In this document: in pieces, positions 1-8,286 of the stretch | Layout: each line of letters opens with the position of its first letter | Numbering within the stretch: the stretch's first letter is position 1 | From: an uncultured Bacteroides sp. | GTDB taxonomy: Bacteria > Bacteroidota > Bacteroidia > Bacteroidales > Bacteroidaceae | NCBI GenBank assembly: GCA_900544675.1 | Contig: UQVZ01000018.1 | Location: 13,178 to 77,177, forward strand | Length of the DNA stretch: 64,000 nt | Direction: 5' to 3' | Notes under the pieces: model-generated | What the model was told of the DNA's origin: nothing | What the model saw: the letters and a program-made list of their open reading frames with translations, nothing else | The model's database searches: none | Made by a program: the position numbers and the translations under genes

Positions 1-105
1 GAGACACCCGAAGAAACCCTCGCATCACGAAGCAACCGGAGCAAAGTCATCTATAATCCGATAGACCACAAGCCTAAATACAGCCGGATAACGGAACGTC
101 GTTAA
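1..105 (+). CDS. 3' end of an unidentified protein (partial)
   Basis: An open frame runs in from the left edge for 34 codons and ends at a TAA at 103-105. The residues seen are hydrophilic and basic, ending ...PKYSRITERR, as expected of a C-terminal tail. No domain can be recognised from so little sequence, and the rest of the gene lies outside the window. The frame is open over its whole visible length, which is only weak support that it is real. Confidence 0.5.
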   Translation, partial: ETPEETLASRSNRSKVIYNPIDHKPKYSRITERR

Positions 106-164
106 GTTTAATCAATGCTTTTATATTTGTCACGAAGCTATATGCATCGGGATACGCACCTATC

Positions 165-279
165 TGCATAGCCCGATGCATATAGGTGCATTGCCGTGAA
201 GATTAATAATCTTACAGCTTGAAGATTAATAATCTTCCACGTGTAAGATTATTAATCTTGCAGGAAAAGCAGTTATATG
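165..279 (+). repeat. 115-bp palindromic repeat element, copy 1
   Basis: This intergenic block holds three 15-bp near-palindromes (AAGATTAATAATCTT or its reverse complement) at 199-213, 222-236 and 245-259, exactly 23 bp apart. They are preceded by GCATAGCCCGATGCATATAG. An almost exact reverse complement of the whole block (one mismatch seen by eye) lies at 19084-19198. The left flank also pairs with the element: TATGCATCGGG at 141-151 can fold onto CCCGATGCATA at about 172-182. No coding sequence is seen in 106-390. It is a dispersed repeat of unknown function. Confidence 0.85.
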
Positions 280-370
280 CGTGAGGAAACGCTATCGGTT
301 GAGGTCGTGTTTTTACATAAATTGTATAGAATTGGATAAAATTCTATTAGTGCGGATGGATAATCTTCGC

Positions 371-378
371 TATCTTTG
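371..378 (+). promoter_or_regulatory. Bacteroidetes -7 box (TATCTTTG)
   Basis: TATCTTTG matches the Bacteroidetes -7 consensus TAnnTTTG. It lies 12 nt before the tandem ATGs at 391/394. This argues against the upstream TTG at 376, which falls inside the box, as the start of the esterase. No convincing -33 TTTG is seen. Confidence 0.6.
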
Positions 379-390
379 CAGAAAACCGTA

Positions 391-1506
391 ATGATGAAAA
401 CACACAAACGAACCATTTATTCTTTATACTGGATAATTCCGGCACTCTTTACCTGCGCATCCGCCCTTGCCGCCACTCCCCAGACGGGAGAGACATTTGT
501 TCCGGCAGACGACGCACGCATTGTTTATATGGGACGCATCAGCCACCGCATTCCGCAAGCGGTCACGTTCACTTATCCGGGCGTAAGCATCCTTGCCGAC
601 TTCGAGGGAACTTCGCTACAGATGAAAGCCAAACCGGGCAGCGGAGACTTCATGGTGGAGATAGACGACCAATTACCCTACCGCATCGGATTCACCGAAA
701 ACGATTCCATCATCACACTTGCCGAAGGCTTATCCGAGGGAACCCACCGGGCGCGCATCATGTATATCTTGGAAGGATTTCAGTTGAAGCCAGTTTTCAA
801 AGGCTTTTACCTGGACGAAGGATGCAGCCTGGCGGAAGCTCCACAGTTGCCCGAACGCCGCATCGAATTTATCGGAAACTCCATTACCTGCGGATATGGC
901 GTAGAGTCGGACGACCGGAACGAACCTTTCACTTACGAAACGGAAAATCATTTTTATACGTATGCGGCACGCACGGCACGTGCCTTGAAGGCACAACACC
1001 TGGTAGTGGCACGCTCGGGCATCGGGATTTACCGTAACTTCGGAGCACCGGCATCGGGCAGCAAAGACTGCCTGCCGGCATTGTATGAGCAAGTGATGTT
1101 TGCCGACCCAAGCGAATTGTGGGACCACAGCCTATATACCCCCGACGTGGTTTGCATCAATCTGGGAACCAACGATGCCGGCGACGGGAAGTATGATTTC
1201 GGTCTGCTGACCGACGGTTATCGGAAATTCATCGCCCATCTGCGCGATACCTATCCAAAGGCTAAACTGGTTCTGTTGAGCGGTTCGATGCTAAGCGGAA
1301 AGCCACTGGAAGATGTGAAACGGGCGATGGATACGGTAGTGGAAGAGCGCAAACAAGCAGGCGATACGGAAGTGTACCGTTTCGATATGTCGCCCCAGAC
1401 CGGTTCGCTGGGCTACGGAGCCAATTGGCATCCGTCGATGCGCCAGCAACAGAAGATGGCGACCGAGCTTACGGCTTACCTGAAAACATTGATGAATTGG
1501 CAATAA
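391..1506 (+). CDS. Secreted SGNH/GDSL acetyl-esterase, CE2-like
   Basis: The product is a predicted exported esterase of about 371 aa. An N-terminal hydrophobic segment (IIPALFTCASALAA) serves as signal peptide. It is followed by a beta-rich region of roughly 120 residues and then an SGNH hydrolase domain. The nucleophile block GNSITCGYG is near residue 165, LGTND supplies the oxyanion block, and NWHPS near the C-terminus supplies the catalytic His. This jelly-roll plus SGNH order is that of CE2 acetylxylan/acetylmannan esterases, so removal of O-acetyl groups from plant or host glycans is likely. ATGs at 391 and 394 are both possible starts; a -7 box at 371-378 rules out the in-frame TTG at 376. 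The sialate O-acetylesterase-like gene follows 31 nt downstream, probably as an operon. Confidence 0.85.
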   Translation: MMKTHKRTIYSLYWIIPALFTCASALAATPQTGETFVPADDARIVYMGRISHRIPQAVTFTYPGVSILADFEGTSLQMKAKPGSGDFMVEIDDQLPYRIGFTENDSIITLAEGLSEGTHRARIMYILEGFQLKPVFKGFYLDEGCSLAEAPQLPERRIEFIGNSITCGYGVESDDRNEPFTYETENHFYTYAARTARALKAQHLVVARSGIGIYRNFGAPASGSKDCLPALYEQVMFADPSELWDHSLYTPDVVCINLGTNDAGDGKYDFGLLTDGYRKFIAHLRDTYPKAKLVLLSGSMLSGKPLEDVKRAMDTVVEERKQAGDTEVYRFDMSPQTGSLGYGANWHPSMRQQQKMATELTAYLKTLMNWQ

Positions 1507-1537
1507 GGAAATGTCCAATTTAAATACATGATTTGTT

Positions 1538-2959
1538 ATGAAAAAAAGCATTGTAATGGCTTGTCTGCTGGCAGCTATGCAGACAGGCGCATGGGCAAAG
1601 GTTGTCTTGCCCGACATCGTAAGTGACAACATGGTGCTTCAGCAACAGACTGAAGTGAAATTATGGGGAAAAGCCAATCCGAATGCGGATGTCAGCATAC
1701 GGGTATCGTGGAGCGACCAGACTTATACAGTCAAAAGTGACGCTGCAGGCAAATGGCTGGCAAAAGTACAGACTCCTGCAGCTACGTATGAAGCGCAAAC
1801 CATTACCTTTTCGGACGGGGAAGAAACGAAGCTGGACAATATCCTGATAGGCGAAGTCTGGTTCTGCTCCGGCCAGTCGAATATGGAAATGCCGCTGAAC
1901 GGCTTTTGGAATTGTCCGATAGAAGGTGCTAACGAAACTATCGCCACCGCATCGAAATGGAAAGGCATCCGGGTAGCGACTATCGAGAAGAACGGTCAAC
2001 TGGAACCCGTAGAGACTTGCCCGGGCAAATGGAAAGTGAGCAATCCGGAGAACGCGCCGGCATTCAGCGCAACGGCATTCAATTTTGCAATGATGATGAA
2101 TCGGGTACTCGATGTGCCTGTCGGCATCATCAACTGCAGTTGGGGAGGTTCGACCGTGGAAGGTTGGTTGCCGGCAAGCATCGTGAAAAACTATACTGAC
2201 ATCGACCTGAAACGGGATATCCGCAAGGAAGAGCCGCACGACTGGTGGCACTACATGAGTCCGACAATCATGTACAATGGTATGCTGAAGCCTTTGCAAA
2301 ACTATACCATCAAGGGGTTCCTGTGGTATCAGGGAGAATCGAATGTAGGTCATCCCGATTATGCGGAGCGTCTGAAAACGATGGTAGACTTGTGGCGCAG
2401 CGAGTGGGGACTGGGCGAATTGCCGTTCTATTTTGTAGAAATCGCTCCATTCGGCTCTTACGAAGGCACAGGCAGCGCACTTCTCCGCGAACAACAATTC
2501 AAAGCGCAGTCGATTATATCAAACAGTGCATTGATTTCGACCAACGACCTGGTAGAACCGTATGAAGCCCAAAACATCCACCCGAAAAACAAGACCGATG
2601 TGGGCAAACGCCTGGCTTACCTGGCACTGGCACGCACGTATGGAGTGAAAGGCATTGCAGCGACCGGGCCTTCATATAAATCGATGGAAGTGAAAGACGG
2701 CAGCGTGATTCTCTCATTCAATGATGCGCCCGACGGTTTCAACCGTCTGAGTGACATGCAAGGATTCGAGGTGGCAGGAAGCGACAAGGTGTTCTATCCC
2801 GCCAAAGCAGAGGTGTACAATAACCTGCAGATAAAAGTGACGTGCGACAAGGTTCCCAATCCGGTAGCCGTGCGTTATTGTTTCCGCGATTTCCAACCCG
2901 GGAATGTAGCAGGAACCCGTGAATTGCCTTTATTCCCCTTCCGTACCGATAATTGGTAA
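1538..2959 (+). CDS. Sialate O-acetylesterase-family SGNH esterase
   Basis: This 473-aa protein has a clear signal peptide (MKKSIVMACLLAAMQTGAWA). Its layout is that of sialate O-acetylesterase family proteins (DUF303/SASA). An N-terminal beta domain comes first. GEVWFCSGQSNMEMP with the catalytic Ser lies near residue 115, GFLWYQGESNVG is in the middle, and NIHPKNK supplies the catalytic His late in the chain. The family removes O-acetyl groups from sialic acids or from xylan and other glycans, and the substrate cannot be told from sequence. It sits 31 nt behind the CE2-like esterase, so the pair probably deacetylates one polymer in the periplasm or at the surface. A strong terminator hairpin follows at once. 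Confidence 0.9.
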   Translation: MKKSIVMACLLAAMQTGAWAKVVLPDIVSDNMVLQQQTEVKLWGKANPNADVSIRVSWSDQTYTVKSDAAGKWLAKVQTPAATYEAQTITFSDGEETKLDNILIGEVWFCSGQSNMEMPLNGFWNCPIEGANETIATASKWKGIRVATIEKNGQLEPVETCPGKWKVSNPENAPAFSATAFNFAMMMNRVLDVPVGIINCSWGGSTVEGWLPASIVKNYTDIDLKRDIRKEEPHDWWHYMSPTIMYNGMLKPLQNYTIKGFLWYQGESNVGHPDYAERLKTMVDLWRSEWGLGELPFYFVEIAPFGSYEGTGSALLREQQFKAQSIISNSALISTNDLVEPYEAQNIHPKNKTDVGKRLAYLALARTYGVKGIAATGPSYKSMEVKDGSVILSFNDAPDGFNRLSDMQGFEVAGSDKVFYPAKAEVYNNLQIKVTCDKVPNPVAVRYCFRDFQPGNVAGTRELPLFPFRTDNW

Positions 2960-2980
2960 TTGAATAAACGATAAATAAAA

Positions 2981-3035
2981 AAACGCGGATTAGCGCAAAT
3001 TGACTTGATGATGTCAACCACGCTAATCCGCGTTT
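2981..3035. terminator. Bidirectional terminator hairpin
   Basis: A perfect 15-bp inverted repeat, AAACGCGGATTAGCG (2981-2995) and CGCTAATCCGCGTTT (3021-3035), encloses a second stem TTGAC/GTCAA at 3000-3004 and 3013-3017. It lies between the convergent ends of the esterase operon and the DUF349 gene, with an A-run on the left and T-rich sequence on the right. Confidence 0.85.
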
Positions 3036-3059
3036 CTTAGATTCTATACAGAAAAATGG

Positions 3060-4877
3060 TTATTCTTCTTTTTCTTTCAGTTTTTCATCGATAGCCGAAA
3101 TTTTCTTCAATACCAGTTCCATATCTCCTTTCAGGCGTTCAATCTTACGGGTTACCTCAGCCACCAGCGTGTTGCCTTTCTTCGAAGCGGAAGAGAGGAA
3201 GCCTAAGTTGTTCTCATAAGTCTGGATGTCGCTCTTCAGGCTTTCGTAAGTGCGTACCAACTTTTCGCGGTCGCGATAAAGGTTGTCTCCCTTATTCAGT
3301 CCTGACTTGAAATCGCTCAGTTTCCGTTCGGAAGCGGAGATGTTCAGCTTGTCGAACAACTTGTCTGCCCACTTGTGGAACTCATTATACAACCGGTCTT
3401 TGTCTTTGAAGGGCACATGACCGATGGAATTCCATTCCTTCACCAGGCTTCGTGTCTGTTCGGCGGTGCTATCGTCGGTAGTGCCCGAAGCGTCAAGGGC
3501 AGCCAGCTTCTTGATGATTTCTTCCTTCTTCGCCATGTTTTCCACTTCAATGGAACGTTGCGAAGACGTCGCCTTGTTCTTTTGCGCAAAGAAATAATCG
3601 CAGGCACCGATAAAGCGTTTCCATACGGCATCCGAATGTTTCTTGGCTACCGGACCAATGGTTTTCCACTCTTTCTGCAGCTGTGTGAGGATTTCAGCCG
3701 TCTGTTTCCAGTCGGTACTGTCTTTCAAGGCTTCCGCTTTTTCGCATAACGCTTTTTTCTTCTCCAGGTTTTCTGCCATGCTTTCCTTAATCTGCTTGAA
3801 GAAAGCGGCTTTCCGCTTGAAGAACTCGTCGCAAGCGGCACGGAAACGCTCGAATATCTTGACGTTCATCTTTTGAGGAGCGTAGCCGATGGTTTTCCAT
3901 TTTGCCTGTAAGGCAAGGATTTCTTGGGTCTTGTTCTCCCAGTCGGCAAACGTCTTCAGCTTGTCATATTCCATCGCTTCGGCTATTTCGCAGATAACGG
4001 TTTTCTGGTCAAGGTTATTCTGCTCTTTTTCCTTCAGCATCTCAAAGTGTTGCTGATGACGGCGGTTGACAGCCGTAGAAGCAGCCTTGAACCGTGCCCA
4101 GATACTTTCGCGCAGGTCTTTGGCTACCGGACCGATGCTCCGGAACTCCTGATGCAACTTTTGCAACTGATGGAAAGCAGACACCACATCGGGCTCTTCT
4201 GCCAGTTTCTCGGCAGCTTCGCACAAGTGAGTCTTCTGCTCCAAGTTTTTCTTGAAGTCATATTCACGGAACTCGTTGTTCAGTTTCACCATGTCATAGA
4301 ATTTCTCGGTATAAAGCTGATACGATTTCCACAATTCGTTCACCTTTCCTACAGGCACTTGCTTGATATCATTCCATTCCTGTTGGAGTTGTTTGAACTC
4401 ATTGTAAATCTTGCTGGTGTCTTCCGTAGTTTCGGTAAGGGCTTTCATTTTATCGAGAATGGCAAGCTTCTTCTGCAAGTTCTGCTCTTTTTCCTGTTCC
4501 AGTTCAGCTGCCATAGCATTCCGTTTTTCTTTGATGGAGCTCATGACTTCCTTGAATCTCGTTTCCCACGGGTCGGGTGCTGGGACGAACTCATCGGAAT
4601 TACCGCCTTCATCAATAAAGGTTTTGCGCGCTGCGTCTTGTTCGGCTTTGTGCAGTTTGTAAAAAGTTTGTTTCAATAAATCGATTTCCTGTTTGTCTGC
4701 ATTGCAGGCGTCTTTGTTGATTTCTGTCAAACGCGCGACGACCTCTTCTTGTGTTTGTTTGGGTGCGTACGTCGGTTTGTCGGTTGATTCAACAGATTCA
4801 ACTGTGGGAACCGAAGTTTCAGGTGCTAAGCTTTCCTGAACTTCAGTAAGCGGGCGGTTTGTTTCATTTAATTCCAT
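3060..4877 (-). CDS. DUF349 repeat coiled-coil protein
   Basis: This is a 605-aa, highly charged, cytoplasmic protein without signal peptide or membrane segment. It is built from several DUF349 repeats, recognisable by recurring LxxxWKxIG(P/Y)x(A/P)xK blocks followed by (I/V)WxRFxxAxDxFF. Repeats begin at roughly residues 155, 240, 320 and 390. The C-terminal ~80 residues form a predicted coiled coil that ends in lysine/glutamate-rich sequence. DUF349 proteins are widespread in Bacteroidetes and their function is not established. The gene stands alone between a terminator at 2981-3035 and mgtE, so the context gives no clue to its role. The N-terminal ~60 residues are low complexity and rich in Glu, Thr and Pro. 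Confidence 0.9.
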   Translation of the reverse strand: MELNETNRPLTEVQESLAPETSVPTVESVESTDKPTYAPKQTQEEVVARLTEINKDACNADKQEIDLLKQTFYKLHKAEQDAARKTFIDEGGNSDEFVPAPDPWETRFKEVMSSIKEKRNAMAAELEQEKEQNLQKKLAILDKMKALTETTEDTSKIYNEFKQLQQEWNDIKQVPVGKVNELWKSYQLYTEKFYDMVKLNNEFREYDFKKNLEQKTHLCEAAEKLAEEPDVVSAFHQLQKLHQEFRSIGPVAKDLRESIWARFKAASTAVNRRHQQHFEMLKEKEQNNLDQKTVICEIAEAMEYDKLKTFADWENKTQEILALQAKWKTIGYAPQKMNVKIFERFRAACDEFFKRKAAFFKQIKESMAENLEKKKALCEKAEALKDSTDWKQTAEILTQLQKEWKTIGPVAKKHSDAVWKRFIGACDYFFAQKNKATSSQRSIEVENMAKKEEIIKKLAALDASGTTDDSTAEQTRSLVKEWNSIGHVPFKDKDRLYNEFHKWADKLFDKLNISASERKLSDFKSGLNKGDNLYRDREKLVRTYESLKSDIQTYENNLGFLSSASKKGNTLVAEVTRKIERLKGDMELVLKKISAIDEKLKEKEE

Positions 4878-5004
4878 CGTATGTAGATTTTAGAGAATAC
4901 TGGTTTTTAATTCTTCACCAATTACAAATTAAAAGAATAAAATCTGATTTTCATATTTTTTTGCTAATTATTTTCACCTACACCCTCAATTTTTTTATTT
5001 TTTC

Positions 5005-6345
5005 TCAGGCTAAAAGTACTGTAATGCCCATATACATCAGCATGCCGATGATGTCATTGGTAATGGAAATGAACGGTCCGGTAGCAATGGCAGGGTCTAT
5101 TTTCAGCTTCTCCAAAGTCATCGGAACCAAGGTGCCGAAGATGGATGCGAACATGACTACGGCAAACAGACTGATGGATACCGAATAGCTGACGGTAGCG
5201 GTAGCGCCGAAGCGGATAAAGTTATAAATATAAACCAGCATGGAAATGATAGTGGCATTGATTAAGGCAACGACCGATTCCTTTAATACCTGCTTGAAGG
5301 TGTTTGCCGCATCAAGGGAGCTGTTGGCAAGCCCTTGCACGACCAATGCTGAAGACTGGGTTCCCACATTACCACCAGTTCCGCCAATCAACGGAATGTA
5401 GAGAGCCATCTCGGGATGAGCGGCAAAGGTCGTATCGAAATTACCCAAAATCATGGAGTTGCCGATTCCGCCTAGCATGCCTATCAACAGCCAAGGCAGA
5501 CGGGCAGTAGTCTGGCGGAAAACGTTATCGTGTGATTCGACGTCTTGCGACAAACCGGAAGCCAACTGATAGTCACGCTCAGCCTGTTCGCGCACTTCAT
5601 CCATTACGTCGTCGACGGTAATGCGCCCTACCAGACGCCCGATGCTGTCTACCACAGGAAGAGCTACCAAGTCGTATTTCTCAATGACCTGCACCACTTC
5701 TTCGAGAGGCGTATCGACATGCACCGAAATCGGGTCTTTCTTCATGACATGCTTTACCTTGGAGACCGAAGGGCTGGTAATCATCTTCTTCAACGGGAAT
5801 ACCCCGCGAAGCCGCTCGTCGTCGTCCACTACATATACATAATAGATTTCGTCCATATCCTCCGCCTGGATACGCATTTCACGCAGGCACTCGGGCATAC
5901 TGAGGTTTTCGTTGACGATAACCATCTCGGTACCCATCAAACCGCCGGCTGTATCTTCATCGTATTTCAACAGGTCGACGATATCGCCTGCCTGCTCGAT
6001 GTCTTCTATATGCGAGAGGACTTCTTCCTGCTTGTCCTCGTCCATGTCACGGATGATGTCTACCGCATCATCGGAATCCATGTAGTCGACGAAGCGTTTG
6101 GCGATGGTTTCCGAAGGCAAAATGTCGAGGAAGCGCTTACGGGCGTCTTCGTCCATCTCAATCAATACGTCGGCTGCTTTTTCGTTGTCTAACAACAAGT
6201 ATATGGAACGGGCTTCTTCCGCATCCAGCTCGTCGCACAGTTCGGCGATATCGGCAGGGTGCAGGTTGTTCAGAAGCTCTTTCAGCTTGTCTGATTCTTT
6301 ATTCGCAATCAGTTCGGATACTTTCTTTATTTCTTCGTTTTCCAT
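5005..6345 (-). CDS. mgtE: Magnesium transporter MgtE
   Basis: At 446 aa this is normal MgtE length. The order is an acidic helical MgtE N-domain (about 1-130), a tandem CBS pair (about 135-255), a connecting helix, and five hydrophobic segments from about 285 onward. The pore signature GGTGGNVGTQSSA is intact. MgtE is an inner-membrane Mg2+ channel gated by Mg2+ binding to its cytosolic CBS/N domains. The gene starts 31 nt after rsmA on the same strand, so the two are probably co-transcribed from the promoter upstream of rsmA. No clear terminator hairpin is seen in 4878-5004. Confidence 0.96.
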   Translation of the reverse strand: MENEEIKKVSELIANKESDKLKELLNNLHPADIAELCDELDAEEARSIYLLLDNEKAADVLIEMDEDARKRFLDILPSETIAKRFVDYMDSDDAVDIIRDMDEDKQEEVLSHIEDIEQAGDIVDLLKYDEDTAGGLMGTEMVIVNENLSMPECLREMRIQAEDMDEIYYVYVVDDDERLRGVFPLKKMITSPSVSKVKHVMKKDPISVHVDTPLEEVVQVIEKYDLVALPVVDSIGRLVGRITVDDVMDEVREQAERDYQLASGLSQDVESHDNVFRQTTARLPWLLIGMLGGIGNSMILGNFDTTFAAHPEMALYIPLIGGTGGNVGTQSSALVVQGLANSSLDAANTFKQVLKESVVALINATIISMLVYIYNFIRFGATATVSYSVSISLFAVVMFASIFGTLVPMTLEKLKIDPAIATGPFISITNDIIGMLMYMGITVLLA

Positions 6346-6376
6346 ACCTTATATAATTAGGAGGGGTAACCAAATT

Positions 6377-7180
6377 CTATGTCGGGGTTCCGTCCGACTT
6401 GCTCAATGCTTCTTCTACCCGGTTGGTCAGATTGATGAAATCCTGTACAGAGAGTTGCTCAGGACGTTTGTTGAATATCGCATCGGCACTGAGCGGGTGG
6501 GTTTTGTCCAAGATGGTGGAGATGGAGTTGCGTAACGTCTTGCGGCGTTGGTTGAACGTAGTCTTCACAATCTGCTTGAACAGCTTTTCGTTGCATCCCA
6601 AGTCGGTCGTTTCATTGCGGGTCATACGGATGACAGCACTCTTCACTTTAGGAGGAGGATTGAATACGTGCTCATGAACCGTAAACAGGTATTCCACTTT
6701 ATACCATGCCTGAATCAGCACACTCAGGATGCCATACGTCTTGTTGCCCGGCGAGGCAGCGATACGCTCCGCCACTTCTTTCTGTATCATGCCGGTACAG
6801 CAGGGGATGAGGCCTTTGTAGTCCAGCATTTTGAAGAAAATCTGACTGGATATGTTGTACGGATAATTGCCGGTCAGGACAAAAGGTTTTCCTTCGAACA
6901 ATTGTGACAGATCCATCTGCAGGAAATCCTGCTCGATGATGTTGTTCCCCAGTTCAGGAAAGTTATCGCGCAAATAGGCTACCGATTCAAAATCCAGTTC
7001 CACTACCTTGACGGGCCTTTCCTTCCGAAGAAGGAATTGAGTTAATACTCCCATGCCGGGACCGACTTCCAAAATCGGAATCTCCGGACAAGCATCTACC
7101 GTATCAGCAATGTCGCTGGCTATCTGTAAATCCTTTAAAAAATGTTGTCCTAAAAACTTTTTTGGCCTGACTGACTTCAT
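6377..7180 (-). CDS. rsmA: 16S rRNA dimethyladenosine transferase RsmA (KsgA)
   Basis: This 267-aa methyltransferase dimethylates the two adjacent adenines in the 3'-terminal hairpin of 16S rRNA (A1518/A1519 in E. coli numbering) using S-adenosylmethionine. KKFLGQHFL is at the N-terminus, the SAM-binding motif I EVGPGMGVLT is near residue 40, and the catalytic motif IV reads GNYPYNIS near residue 105. The C-terminal helical domain is complete. It is the first gene of an rsmA-mgtE operon, with a predicted -7 box at 7245-7252 and a leader of about 55 nt. Confidence 0.96.
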   Translation of the reverse strand: MKSVRPKKFLGQHFLKDLQIASDIADTVDACPEIPILEVGPGMGVLTQFLLRKERPVKVVELDFESVAYLRDNFPELGNNIIEQDFLQMDLSQLFEGKPFVLTGNYPYNISSQIFFKMLDYKGLIPCCTGMIQKEVAERIAASPGNKTYGILSVLIQAWYKVEYLFTVHEHVFNPPPKVKSAVIRMTRNETTDLGCNEKLFKQIVKTTFNQRRKTLRNSISTILDKTHPLSADAIFNKRPEQLSVQDFINLTNRVEEALSKSDGTPT

Positions 7181-7229
7181 TCTGTATGTATTTTCTGTGT
7201 AAATGACAAATTTTATTCGGGCAAGATAT

Positions 7230-7237
7230 TATCTTTG
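7230..7237 (+). promoter_or_regulatory. -7 box TATCTTTG for the flippase-pepD operon
   Basis: TATCTTTG matches TAnnTTTG and predicts a start near 7244, 27 nt before the ATG at 7271. It overlaps the opposing promoter: CTTTGCA/TGCAAAG at 7233-7249 is a palindrome with a 3-nt centre. Confidence 0.65.
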
Positions 7238-7244
7238 CACATTG

Positions 7245-7252
7245 CAAAGTTA
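7245..7252 (-). promoter_or_regulatory. -7 box TAACTTTG for the rsmA-mgtE operon
   Basis: CAAAGTTA on the + strand reads TAACTTTG on the - strand. It predicts a start near 7237 and a leader of about 57 nt to rsmA. It lies only 7 nt from the opposing -7 box, so the two polymerases should compete for the same DNA. Confidence 0.6.
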
Positions 7253-7270
7253 AGCATTAATCTTTAATAC

Positions 7271-8281
7271 ATGAGTAAAATTGAACAGACTGATATAAAA
7301 AAACTTATAAATAAGGTCTTGCAAATCGTTTTGCCTTTGGTTTTAGGCGCTGCTATCCTGGTATGGACGTATCACGGATTCGACTTCCAGCAGGTAGGAG
7401 ATGTATTGACTTCCGGCATGAATTATGGCTGGATGTTGTTCTCATTGGTGTTCGGCGTACTGGCACATGTGTTCCGCGGCTGGCGATGGAACCTGGCATT
7501 AGCTCCTTTGGGCGAACACCCGAAGGCATCAAACAGCGTATATGCCATTTTCGTGTCGTATGCTGCCAACTTGGTGATTCCCCGTATCGGAGAGGTATCA
7601 CGTTGTGGCATCTTATCGAAATTCGACCAAGTCTCCTTTTCCAAATCATTAGGGACAGTAGTATCCGAACGGTTGATTGATTCAGTATGTGTCGTACTTA
7701 TCACACTGGTGACCTTGGCTTTGCAATCGGGTATCTTTGCGCGCTTCTTCCGGATTACAGGAACCGACAAGGCCTTTTTCGTCCATCTGTTCACGTCGAC
7801 CAATTTCTATATATCTCTGGTCTGCATTGCAGCCGCCATTGTATTGGTATACTGGCTGGTGCGGAACCTGACGATATTTGCGCGTATGAAGGGCTTGATA
7901 CAGAATGTATGGGTGGGCTGTCTTTCTATCCGTAACGTACACCGCCCGTGGCTTTATGTATGTTATACCTTAGCCATTTGGGCTTGCTATTTTCTGCATT
8001 TCTACCTGACGTTCTATTGCTTCAGCTTTTCCGAGCATTTGGGATGGATGGCAGGGCTGGTGCTTTTCGTGGTAGGAAGCATCGCGGTGATTGTACCTAC
8101 CCCCAATGGTGCAGGTCCGTGGCATTTTGCGGTGATTACCATGATGATGATGTATGGGGTCAGTAAGGAAGATGCAGGAATATTTGCCCTGTTAGTACAT
8201 GGAATTCAAACCTTTTTGCTAATTTTGTTAGGAATTTACGGCTTGGTGGCTTTGCCGCTGGTCAATAAACATAAAAAATAA
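7271..8281 (+). CDS. Lysylphosphatidylglycerol synthase TM/flippase-like membrane protein (UPF0104)
   Basis: This 336-aa integral membrane protein has about eight hydrophobic segments. It carries the hallmarks of the LPG_synthase_TM (PF03706) family: YAANLVIPRIGEVSRCGIL near residue 100, VSERLIDSV soon after, and PTPNGAGPWHF near residue 275. Family members occur as the membrane half of MprF and as stand-alone proteins implicated in lipid or polyprenyl-linked substrate translocation. Which substrate applies here is unknown. No lysyltransferase domain is present. The next gene, pepD, begins 5 nt downstream and must be co-transcribed. Confidence 0.88.
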   Translation: MSKIEQTDIKKLINKVLQIVLPLVLGAAILVWTYHGFDFQQVGDVLTSGMNYGWMLFSLVFGVLAHVFRGWRWNLALAPLGEHPKASNSVYAIFVSYAANLVIPRIGEVSRCGILSKFDQVSFSKSLGTVVSERLIDSVCVVLITLVTLALQSGIFARFFRITGTDKAFFVHLFTSTNFYISLVCIAAAIVLVYWLVRNLTIFARMKGLIQNVWVGCLSIRNVHRPWLYVCYTLAIWACYFLHFYLTFYCFSFSEHLGWMAGLVLFVVGSIAVIVPTPNGAGPWHFAVITMMMMYGVSKEDAGIFALLVHGIQTFLLILLGIYGLVALPLVNKHKK

Positions 8282-8286
8282 GATTT

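Noticed and set aside
199..259. Possible CRISPR array
   Set aside because: The units are 15-bp palindromes with 8-bp spacers and 23-bp period, far too short, with no cas genes in the window.
1661..2497. 278-codon open frame on the - strand
   Set aside because: It is antisense to the sialate O-acetylesterase-like gene.
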